Source: Candidatus Finniella inopinata (lineage in GTDB: Bacteria > Pseudomonadota > Alphaproteobacteria > Paracaedibacterales > VGCI01). Taken from it: a stretch of 32,000 bases of DNA. Numbering within the stretch: the stretch's first letter is position 1; each line of letters starts with the position of its first letter. A program made the translations under genes and the position numbers. Where the stretch lies: contig CAMCRD010000012.1 of assembly GCA_945877185.1 (NCBI GenBank), positions 1 through 32,000 on the forward strand, in the 5' to 3' direction. Positions 24,766-32,000 of this stretch are shown here, piece after piece. The notes below the pieces were generated by a model, which made no database searches, had not been told where the DNA came from, and was given only the letters and a program-made list of their open reading frames with translations.

Positions 24766-26964
24766 TTAAAATATTAATTGTTCCCTTGCCTTGTTTAGCT
24801 CTTCTTTGATCTGTTCTTCTCTTTCTTCTTGATGGGCTTTTTGTAATTGCTCAATTTCCATTGAGGTTATGGCAAGGCTTTCAGCCAAATCAAAGGTCAA
24901 GATTTCCTGGGGATTTTTAAGGAGAATTTGCTCTGACCCATCCCTGTTGCGAATGGCATAACAAACTTGCTTTTGATTGGGGACAAGCCTGAACCGTCCT
25001 TCCCTCAACGAATTTTGGCTATACCTTCTGGCTTCATCCAGCAATGTCGGATTGTGCCGAAGGTCGGCTCCCACAGGAACAGTCCCGAACGTACTGTTAA
25101 AATCAAACGTAATTTTGCCACCAATAAGGTTTTTGCGGATATCGAGAAGCTGGGTATTGACCTGGGTTTCATCCAGGTTCATGTTTTTTCCGTTTACCAA
25201 AATGCCCTTTGGCACCATCAGCCCATCTGCTTGTGTTCGGCTGGGATCATACAAACCTGACGATGTGCGGATCGGTGTGATAAATTCATTGTTGATGAGG
25301 TCTTTGACTGCGTGGCTAACAGCGGCATCCATCTTTTCCCCTCGGTCTATCTGGTAAAACCGTGCCAAATGACGAACACCTTGAATCCTTTGGTTAACCA
25401 TAGAAACATGATGCGGCTGCCCATGCATCATGGCATTTTGGAAGGCAACCACATCGTCGTGAGCAGTTATGGTTTTTTCCAGGTCTTTTGAGTCACCGGA
25501 GGTTATTGAGCTAAACAACTGTTTCTGGATGGGTACCATCTTGAGCAACGTGGGGGCAAGGTCGCTGCCTTTCAAAGCCTGTTCCGCATAAAGGCCGACC
25601 AGCAAGGACAAGTCTTCCTTGTTGCTTAATAGCTCTTCCAGAACTTCTTTCCCGATCGCCCGCTCATGGTCTTCCATCGAGAGAAGCGACTTTATCGCCG
25701 CTTCCACTTGATAGGGGTTGTCGCTCTCAAGGGAGGCTAAAAACTTTTGCTTTTCCTCTTTCATCAGGTATTTTTGGGCGTATTCGGGAATGCCCTTTTG
25801 AGTTTGGAGGCTTTTGCGCATTTGCAGACGCTTGAGAAAAGGCAGTTGTTCGGGGATTTCTTCGGCAAACGTTTTCTCAACAAATGCCGCTGGATCACTT
25901 TTAGATTCACTGACCTGATGGCTTAATTGTTGCTCCAACAGGTGCGCCATCTTAAGTTTACTTGAGAACTCCGGATCGCCGCTTTCGGGCTTCAGGCTTT
26001 GGATCAACGCCGCCCCATCGGACAAGGAACCGACCTTAAGGCTTTGTATGGCAACCGAGGCTGTTTGGTACAAGGCTTGCTTTTCCTGGAACTCACGGGT
26101 TTGGCGTGAGTTTTCCCCGTACGCTCGTTTGACTTGATCCTCAAAGCCTGGAAGCCCTTTGCCTGTATGGAGGAGGCTGTCGAAATGGGAGGGGCTTACA
26201 GATGACACTTGATGTTGAAGCTGCACCTGGCTTTGATGCGCGAGGGTTTTGGCCTTTTCCTTAAAGCGCACGTAGCTTTCTAAATTCAATTGTTCCGCCC
26301 AAGCCGGATTATTCAAAAAAGCATTGGGGTTTTTGTGGATGGTACCCATAGCCGCCGCTTCGACAATCTTCTCGTGCGCCAGTCTTGACAGCTTATCCCG
26401 CTCTGATGGCGAATCGGCAATGGTGTTGACCACCCCCATCATGTCCGCCAGATGGGACTCAACATCCGAAGGGTTTTGATACGTGGACTTCGCCAGTTTC
26501 TCGACCGCATCCCTGATCATGACTTTGCGCTTATCGTGGATCAAATGAGCTTCATGTTCAGATAGGTTGTTGGCGACCTGGATCGTGTGGCCTTGCAATT
26601 TTGTTTCCAAAAACTTTTTGGCAAGCGGGTTTTTAACCCGTCCAAGCATTTGGAAGCCGCGCTTTTCCAAAGAGTTGAGGACATAGCGGGACAAGGGCTG
26701 GTTATGGTGGGCAAAGTCGGGATGGTTGGGCTCCATCTTTACAAGGCAGGTGAGGTTCCCCGTATGGGGGTCTGTCCCCACATCGGTCAATTGGGTCGCT
26801 TGAGTGGTGTGCGCATGCGTACTTTGTAAAAAGTCCGCCCATTCCGTCGTTGCAATCGCAGCGGCGTCTTTTTCGATCTTTTCCTTCAACAAACCTTGCG
26901 CAGTTTTGTTAACCGTACCCGCAATGTCGGCAATGGCAGCCCATGGGGACGCGAGTGTCTTCAT
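24766..26964 (-). CDS. Internal virion protein (T7 gp15-like)
   Basis: 732 residues, almost entirely helical and soluble, with long stretches of small heptad-like repeats (AIQSLKVGSLSDGAALIQSL, AAIKSLLSMEDHERAIGKEV). The beginning (WAAIADIAGTVNKTAQGLLKEKIEKDAAAIATTEWADFL) matches the start of podoviral internal virion proteins, which begin with short amphipathic helices. The family call rests on position (directly after the gp14-like gene and before the gp16-like gene), size and helical composition, as in T7 where gp14, gp15 and gp16 form the ejection machine. Its ATG overlaps the upstream stop (ATGA, 26961-26964). Confidence 0.6.
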   Translation of the reverse strand: MKTLASPWAAIADIAGTVNKTAQGLLKEKIEKDAAAIATTEWADFLQSTHAHTTQATQLTDVGTDPHTGNLTCLVKMEPNHPDFAHHNQPLSRYVLNSLEKRGFQMLGRVKNPLAKKFLETKLQGHTIQVANNLSEHEAHLIHDKRKVMIRDAVEKLAKSTYQNPSDVESHLADMMGVVNTIADSPSERDKLSRLAHEKIVEAAAMGTIHKNPNAFLNNPAWAEQLNLESYVRFKEKAKTLAHQSQVQLQHQVSSVSPSHFDSLLHTGKGLPGFEDQVKRAYGENSRQTREFQEKQALYQTASVAIQSLKVGSLSDGAALIQSLKPESGDPEFSSKLKMAHLLEQQLSHQVSESKSDPAAFVEKTFAEEIPEQLPFLKRLQMRKSLQTQKGIPEYAQKYLMKEEKQKFLASLESDNPYQVEAAIKSLLSMEDHERAIGKEVLEELLSNKEDLSLLVGLYAEQALKGSDLAPTLLKMVPIQKQLFSSITSGDSKDLEKTITAHDDVVAFQNAMMHGQPHHVSMVNQRIQGVRHLARFYQIDRGEKMDAAVSHAVKDLINNEFITPIRTSSGLYDPSRTQADGLMVPKGILVNGKNMNLDETQVNTQLLDIRKNLIGGKITFDFNSTFGTVPVGADLRHNPTLLDEARRYSQNSLREGRFRLVPNQKQVCYAIRNRDGSEQILLKNPQEILTFDLAESLAITSMEIEQLQKAHQEEREEQIKEELNKAREQLIF

Positions 26965-27503
26965 GATGATAAACCTCCCCCTTGCCTGAAGATGTTGATC
27001 AACTCAGAGCCTCCTTTGACAAGGTGTGCCATATCCTGGAATGACCCACCCTCCCGTATTTTCCCAATCCCGTGCCGCAGCGATTCCTTGTCCATAGACT
27101 TCGGTTTCGGACGATGGTAGACCATTTCCGCTTCCGCGGCGCGAGCAGCCATCTCATCCTGATATCCCTGGAAGCGCAGCATCAGCCCCGCAGAATCCGT
27201 AGGCGTGATACCCATACCGGATTCGAGCATCGTGTAAGCCAGCTGGTGCCGCTTGGAAAGCTGGTTTTGGCGCACCTGGTCAATCTGGTAGGACACAATC
27301 GCCCCGTACTCTTGTTGCGCTTCGGCAACCTTTTGGTTCTCTTCGTCGAAATACGCCATCGCCCGTTTTGCTTGCCAGATGTGTTCGCTTCGCTGTTCCC
27401 GTTGCGCCCTCATCCCTGCATAGGTATTAAACAGGGACGCCCCCACCGAAAACATTCCCGTACCTCCCGTGTTCCCAAAGAAATTTAAAAAGGATTCAAA
27501 CAT
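26961..27503 (-). CDS. Small internal virion protein (T7 gp14-like)
   Basis: 180 residues. A Gly-rich, mildly hydrophobic N-terminus (GNTGGTGMFSVGASLFNTYAGM) is followed by a long helix rich in Gln, Glu and Ala (RAMAYFDEENQKVAEAQQEYGAIVSYQIDQVRQNQ). LESGMGITPTDSAGLMLRFQGYQDEMAARAAEAE then has the pattern seen in gp14-like proteins, where a SG-x-x-x-x-S-G-S turn joins two helices. In T7, gp14 forms the outer-membrane end of the ejection channel. AGGGA precedes the ATG by about 10 nt, and the gene starts 13 bp after the tail gene stop. Confidence 0.65.
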   Translation of the reverse strand: MFESFLNFFGNTGGTGMFSVGASLFNTYAGMRAQREQRSEHIWQAKRAMAYFDEENQKVAEAQQEYGAIVSYQIDQVRQNQLSKRHQLAYTMLESGMGITPTDSAGLMLRFQGYQDEMAARAAEAEMVYHRPKPKSMDKESLRHGIGKIREGGSFQDMAHLVKGGSELINIFRQGGGLSS

Positions 27504-27516
27504 GGGCGACTTTCCC

Positions 27517-30500
27517 TCACACCTTATACCGATCGAGCAATTGCGCTTTCGTACTCACTTTAAGCAACGTAAAAGGGGCGGGCGTATTGACGGTGATGGT
27601 GACGCAAACATCCCGTTTGATCCCTTCTTTCATCGGAATTTCCAGCCACCCCGATTGATAGGGTGGGGCTAAGATTGCAGCAACCTCCTTGACCAAATAT
27701 CCCTTGTCCGATGTATGGTAATTGAAATGGTTGTGCGGCAAGATACTACTTCGCAAGGAATGCATAACTACGGTGCCGTCTTCCTGATGCTCTTCCACCC
27801 ATCCGTCTTTCGTATTGTAAACCTTCAGCCCTAGGGTGACGTTTCGTTTGGGAATGGCGTCAACCTCTTCGTTGAATGCCAACGGAAAGAGCTTGAGAAT
27901 GGAGGTATAGTTAAACCCAATGGAAAACGCCTTGATTGGCTTCGTTAGTTTGATCTGCTCACCTTTGATGGTAAATGGCTGCTCGTAAAAGCAATTGTCG
28001 GCAACCAAGGTGAGCTTGTCGGAGGGGAAGCTTTTCAGGAAAGGCATGGTAAAGACTGTTCTCTCTCCAGAGTCCGCCTGAATTAAATCCGTGTACGTAT
28101 CCAGGCTAACCGTCTTGAACAGGTCTTGGTAAAGAGCCATATTCTTTACATCCAAAAAGCAGTATTTAAAAAACCGGAACGTATTTTTTTCCGCCCATAA
28201 ATTAAGGTTCTTCTCGGAATTTCCTTGATCGGACAACAACAGGTAATGCCGCTCTATATAGTTCCTCACCGTATTCATCCGTGCATACAGTTCCAGCATT
28301 AAATTGTCGTATTCGCGCTGAATGTCGAAGGTCCACCCCCGGTTGCCCCCTGAAGCCCACACAGGCTCAGGGTCTCCTCCTTCAATCGCCCGATTCAGGT
28401 CTTCGTCTTCATTCTCTGCTTCAAAAACCTCTTCCGCGCTCGAACCGGATATGTCCGTATCAGAGGAACTGGAAATAAGTGAAACATGGGAATCATATCC
28501 TTGATCGATGCCTAACTCTGCTTCATATTCTCTTATCCGTTCAATGGTGGGGGTGATATTCCCGTCTTTGACAGTATGGGTCAACGCATTGGCCGCCACA
28601 GCGAAATCTATGTCTAGACCAAGGCTTGCACAGACATCTAAAATGATTTGGGTTTTATCCATAAAGGCCAAATTCATATTTTTGGGGACAAATTGGGTTT
28701 GGGGGCGTATTTTGATATGCTCTTCTTTTTCTTCCAGGAGCTTGTTGAGTTCATCCTTGAGGAATAAAACCTTGCGCTCTGTATCCAATTCAGCGAATGG
28801 CGTGCCTTTATAGTTTCCTTCTTCTGTTTTGTCTTTTATCCATTGGATGATTTCTTCTGTGGCAAATATGCTTTGGGAAATAAGATCAAAGGAAAACGCA
28901 TTTTGCCAGAAGCTTTTGGAATGATAACTTTTATCTTGAAGAAAGCTGATTTGTTCAAAGAAATTTCCCCGCTTGCTTTCAAACGCTGCCATAAATTCCA
29001 GAAACGACTTGTTGATGTGAGTAACAAACGACTGGATGGTTTCAAAATCATTCCGAAGCCCGATATTGTCCAGGAACGGCTTAAACAGTTCCAAAAAGAT
29101 ATCCAATATCCTGTGAAACTCGTCTATGGCGGCCTCTTTTAAGCGCAACGTGTCTTTTTGGCTATGGAAATTGATATGGGGCTTTGTTTTGTGGGTGACA
29201 ACAAAGTCTCTGTGATCAGTGATAAAAAGGTCAAGCTGGTCTGTCCTTATTTTTTCCAGGATCTCGCGTAAGCTGTCAACTTGCCTCGATACGCTATAGA
29301 AGTTAAAGCTTTGGACGGACATGTCTTGTGGAAACCGGATAAGCTCTTGCAGTCCTCCAAGGAATGCGCTCCAACGGCCAATATTTTTAAGGATCGCTTT
29401 GCGGGCTGTTTTAAAATACCTCTTCAAAAACTTCATGGATTCCCGTTTTAAAGGATCAGCCCCCACAAGCTTGCCGTACAAGAACTCTGGCTCTTCGTAA
29501 TTGCCGTCAATGGGGTAATCTTCTGTGAAAAGGCCATCCAAAAAACTGCCCTTGATGAAGGGGGATGCATCAAGAAGGTTTTCGACCTCTTCATCTTCTA
29601 CCGGATTATTGGGGATAAAATGGCCTCCAATCAACTCATCTTCTGCCATTGCGCCTTCGACAGGGTGTCGACCTTCGACAAAAACGCCACTGGCGAGGTT
29701 GTCCCATGGCACGCCGTCGATCAGAAAGTCCTTGACGTCAAACTGTTCCGCATCCCGATCAATCTGGTGATGAAGCTGCCTCGATAGCAGGGCATATCCT
29801 TGGCAGACGCGTCTGTGAGGCAGCATGTCCAGCGGGAGTCGGCCTTCGACTTCTTCAAAGAATTCATTGGAATCAATGAGGGACTGAACGGCTTTATCAA
29901 TCACAATTTCCGCCTCATCCTGAAGTTTGCTGGAACAATCCAAAAACGTTCCTTCCCGAACGAGCGTTGAGCAGGTAGAAATTTGTCCGGTTCTCAAGAC
30001 TTCCAGATACTCAATCCCGTCCCGTACGCACCAGAAAAAAACCATGTCGTCTTTCAGGGTGGTCATGGCGCACATGTCGATAATACGGGCATCCCCGCCC
30101 AAATAATGCTGTGTCCAGCCTAGGATTTTTAAATCCGCATCATGGGTGAAGACGTTAAAATGTCCGTCCCCAAGTAAGACAAAGAGCATGTTGAAAGGCG
30201 TGTGGACGGCCTCTAACCGGACGATACTGCTGGTAAACAAATGGTCTGCATAAGCGGTAAGGGAATGAACCTGATAACCTCCCCGCTCTCTTGACCAGGT
30301 GAGGCAGGAAATGTTTTTGCGGTTGCCTTCCACAAAAAACAAAGCCTTGTCCAATACCACAGGCTTGATCGGGGCGACCCCCATGTGCAGTTCCTTATGG
30401 ATTTTAACAAATTCCCCTTTATCCCGTTGCCCTTCTTTCAAAACATAGATGCCGTCCGTGGTTGCGATCAGAAGCTCTTCCCCAAAAGGCACAGCCCATA

Positions 30501-31311
30501 AAACAGCATCAAAGGTTTCCGAAACAAACGTGCCAATGATCGGGCTTAACGGGTTTCTGGCATGCACCAACGAGGGATAAGCCACGTCAAAATCAGAAAA
30601 GTCCCCCTTCGCGCTGGCTGTAATCTGGTGGAAATTGGTTGGCGACCCGAAACACCACAAACGGCTTGCAAAAGGGGCAACTACTGCGGTACGTAAAAGG
30701 GAGGCGTCCTTATCGTTTTCTTCTTCTGACGCCTTTTGCAGCGTCTCGTTAACTTTTTCCGCATCTACCTGAAGCATTTCCGTCAGATGCTCTGGCGTAT
30801 AAGTGGTCACAGGCCATTCCAAAGCCTCAAAAGCAAACAGAGCTTTCAGGATATCGGGGTTTTCGAGTTTGACCTTTTCAACGACTTGTTGATGGTGGTA
30901 ATACGCTGTGAGGTCTTCTAAAACAGGCATGCCTGGCACAAACTCATCCTCAATTGCCGAAAAATCTTCTCTGGCTTCGATTTCGGCAGACAAGTCTGCT
31001 TGCTTGTCCTCATAAATCTTGTTGACCTCATCATTAAATTTAACAAGCGCATCTTCATCAATCCTGAAACGGTAAAGCGGATGCTTGATACCGAAGCAAA
31101 CATATAAAACGCCTTGATAGGCTGAGTAAGTCATGGTTTTCAGGGAAACCGGACGCCCTGTTTTGTAGGTCAAGGTTTCTACCAGAATTTCCCCGTTATA
31201 AAACACATAGATACGCAAAGCACCAGAGGGGGTACGCTCAAATCCCAGCAATAGCGATAGTTCCCTTGAATAAGGAAGGCGAACCATTAGTTTTTGTGTA
31301 CTGTATTTCAT
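27517..31311 (-). CDS. Podoviral tail hub/tubular protein, main part (downstream of an in-frame TGA)
   Basis: 1264 residues. The N-terminal part (VRLPYSRELSLLLGFE, LRIYVFYNGEILVETLTYKT, YQGVLYVCFGIKHPLYRF) continues a domain that in related phage tail proteins follows directly after the RRPGT motif, found here in the gene before it. A beta-rich, propeller-like region extends to about 440, with EELLIATTDGIYVL typical. Residues about 480-1040 are an acidic, helical insertion. The C-terminal 200 residues (YTSILKLFPL, RNVTLGLKVYNTKDG, GWLEIPM, PFTLLKVSTKAQL) are again the conserved beta domain. There is no good Shine-Dalgarno at the ATG. The only barrier to the upstream frame is one TGA, 18 nt before this ATG. 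Confidence 0.75.
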   Translation of the reverse strand: MKYSTQKLMVRLPYSRELSLLLGFERTPSGALRIYVFYNGEILVETLTYKTGRPVSLKTMTYSAYQGVLYVCFGIKHPLYRFRIDEDALVKFNDEVNKIYEDKQADLSAEIEAREDFSAIEDEFVPGMPVLEDLTAYYHHQQVVEKVKLENPDILKALFAFEALEWPVTTYTPEHLTEMLQVDAEKVNETLQKASEEENDKDASLLRTAVVAPFASRLWCFGSPTNFHQITASAKGDFSDFDVAYPSLVHARNPLSPIIGTFVSETFDAVLWAVPFGEELLIATTDGIYVLKEGQRDKGEFVKIHKELHMGVAPIKPVVLDKALFFVEGNRKNISCLTWSRERGGYQVHSLTAYADHLFTSSIVRLEAVHTPFNMLFVLLGDGHFNVFTHDADLKILGWTQHYLGGDARIIDMCAMTTLKDDMVFFWCVRDGIEYLEVLRTGQISTCSTLVREGTFLDCSSKLQDEAEIVIDKAVQSLIDSNEFFEEVEGRLPLDMLPHRRVCQGYALLSRQLHHQIDRDAEQFDVKDFLIDGVPWDNLASGVFVEGRHPVEGAMAEDELIGGHFIPNNPVEDEEVENLLDASPFIKGSFLDGLFTEDYPIDGNYEEPEFLYGKLVGADPLKRESMKFLKRYFKTARKAILKNIGRWSAFLGGLQELIRFPQDMSVQSFNFYSVSRQVDSLREILEKIRTDQLDLFITDHRDFVVTHKTKPHINFHSQKDTLRLKEAAIDEFHRILDIFLELFKPFLDNIGLRNDFETIQSFVTHINKSFLEFMAAFESKRGNFFEQISFLQDKSYHSKSFWQNAFSFDLISQSIFATEEIIQWIKDKTEEGNYKGTPFAELDTERKVLFLKDELNKLLEEKEEHIKIRPQTQFVPKNMNLAFMDKTQIILDVCASLGLDIDFAVAANALTHTVKDGNITPTIERIREYEAELGIDQGYDSHVSLISSSSDTDISGSSAEEVFEAENEDEDLNRAIEGGDPEPVWASGGNRGWTFDIQREYDNLMLELYARMNTVRNYIERHYLLLSDQGNSEKNLNLWAEKNTFRFFKYCFLDVKNMALYQDLFKTVSLDTYTDLIQADSGERTVFTMPFLKSFPSDKLTLVADNCFYEQPFTIKGEQIKLTKPIKAFSIGFNYTSILKLFPLAFNEEVDAIPKRNVTLGLKVYNTKDGWVEEHQEDGTVVMHSLRSSILPHNHFNYHTSDKGYLVKEVAAILAPPYQSGWLEIPMKEGIKRDVCVTITVNTPAPFTLLKVSTKAQLLDRYKV

Positions 31312-31329
31312 TGTTTGCAGGTTGCTTTC

Positions 31330-31833
31330 TCAAATTCCGTGATTGTCCATGTCCTGGTTCTCTTCTTGTCTTTGGAGCGCACCTCCTTGTGGTGCGTCTC
31401 TTTGTGGATCAAAATAAACCGCGTCCTCCCTGTCCAGGATGCCGTAATCAAAAAACAGGCCATGTTCCTCAAGCTTGTTTCTGAGGCGGCACAATCGGGA
31501 GGTCAGATCTTGGGCGGTTGGCATCGGCATTGCTTCGTCATCTTCCAGGTTACGGTCATTATCTTCAGAACCACTGCTTGTGTCGCTGCCGCTTGTGCCA
31601 AAAAGGGAGAACGTCTTCGCTGGTGTCTCCGATACGGGTGCCTTTGCCCAGATAAACACGGTTCCTGGACGGCGCGTGACGCCGCCGGATGGCAGGATCA
31701 TCCAGTTAATGATCTTCTTTGCCCCGTTCTGGTAGAGGGGCAAATCTGCCCGCCCTTCGATGGTGGGTGTTAGCTCACCCGCCGAAAAAGATGACTTGGT
31801 TCCATAAACCCAATTGGGGGTCTCATTTGCCAT
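31330..31833 (-). CDS. Podoviral tail hub/tubular protein, N-terminal piece
   Basis: 167 residues from the ATG at 31833. An ATG 102 nt upstream would add 34 residues derived partly from insertion-element sequence; AGGGGA before 31833 and family starts favour the shorter form. SSFSAGELTPTIEGRADLPL and QNGAKKIINWMILPSGG plus RRPGT (15-58) are the hallmark N-terminus of T7 gp12-like tail proteins. After residue 60 it turns into a Ser/Asp/Glu-rich segment (GSDTSSGSEDNDRNLEDDE) and a charged tail not typical of the family. The stop is TGA at 31332-31330; the same frame then continues into the 1264-aa gene. It may be half of a split protein or part of a read-through product. Confidence 0.7.
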   Translation of the reverse strand: MANETPNWVYGTKSSFSAGELTPTIEGRADLPLYQNGAKKIINWMILPSGGVTRRPGTVFIWAKAPVSETPAKTFSLFGTSGSDTSSGSEDNDRNLEDDEAMPMPTAQDLTSRLCRLRNKLEEHGLFFDYGILDREDAVYFDPQRDAPQGGALQRQEENQDMDNHGI

Positions 31834-31957
31834 ACTGTTTATTTCCCCTAGATAACCTGAACTCGATATAAGGGGGTTGGAAAACAGGAGAATTCCTTGA
31901 TTTTTTGTGAGAGCAACCATAGAATCTTGAAACATTTGACTAAAAATGGAGATTGAT

Positions 31958-32000
31958 ATGGTCCCTCTCGAAGAAATATTCTGCTTTATTGATGATTTTT
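31958..32000 (+). CDS. IS982-family transposase, N-terminal start (partial)
   Basis: The ATG at 31958 opens MVPLEEIFCFIDDF before the window ends. IS982-type transposases begin with just such a stretch (L-x-x-(I/L)FC-x-(I/V)DDF). A GGAG Shine-Dalgarno lies 6 nt upstream. The left end of the element must lie between this start and the tail-gene start at 31833, possibly near 31871, but the terminal repeat cannot be verified with only one end in view. The element is oriented away from the tail gene and separates it from any head genes. Confidence 0.6.
   Translation, partial: MVPLEEIFCFIDDF

Noticed and set aside
31330-31332. TGA read as tryptophan (altered genetic code)
   Set aside because: petB, the first MHS carrier and other genes end in TGA with sensible neighbours, and Trp is written TGG throughout.

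Overview
The window looks like the chromosome of an alphaproteobacterium, probably a host-dependent one of the Holosporales/Paracaedibacter type. This is an inference from gene content: a PetABC cytochrome bc1 operon with alphaproteobacterial-style proteins, an RHH_4 ribbon-helix-helix protein, several MHS- and POT-family uptake transporters typical of intracellular bacteria, and IS5- and IS982-type elements at the two edges. The standard bacterial code applies: petB and other genes end in TGA.

Left part (1-8.6 kb), mostly chromosomal. The tail of an IS5-type transposase is followed by an MHS-family symporter with a near-consensus promoter and a UUCG-loop terminator. Next come a small exported protein behind twin palindromic operators, the ribosome-assembly GTPase Obg, and a Fic AMP-transferase fused to a MerR-type DNA-binding domain whose own promoter contains a perfect 20-bp palindrome. 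A HAD phosphatase, petA-petB-petC, an elongator-type tRNA(CAT) with its own promoter, and an RHH_4 regulator complete this part.

Middle part (8.6-18.5 kb), a mosaic accessory region. It has long structured non-coding stretches, an unknown 132-aa protein, a stand-alone C-terminal domain of a YqaJ-type phage recombinase, and a single-polypeptide N6-adenine methylase fused to one HsdS-like recognition domain. These are followed by a POT transporter operon and an Xre-type regulator separated by a mirror-symmetric divergent promoter, then another MHS transporter. A phage lysis cassette (3TM holin plus GH24 endolysin) and a small two-TM protein lie beside a cluster of TGGG/CCCA palindromes. A 20-bp operator-like palindrome upstream of the methylase recurs, 16 of 20 bases identical, upstream of the holin. 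The two may share a regulator.

Right part (18.5-32 kb), a T7-like podoviral structural module on the minus strand. In transcription order it has a tail-hub/tubular protein split by one in-frame TGA into a 167-aa N-terminal piece and a 1264-aa remainder, then gp14-, gp15- and gp16-like internal virion (DNA ejection) proteins, with two unrecognised genes between the last two. No integrase, terminase, portal or capsid gene is in the window. An IS982-type transposase starts just upstream of the tail gene at the right edge, so the module is cut off from its usual upstream neighbours here.
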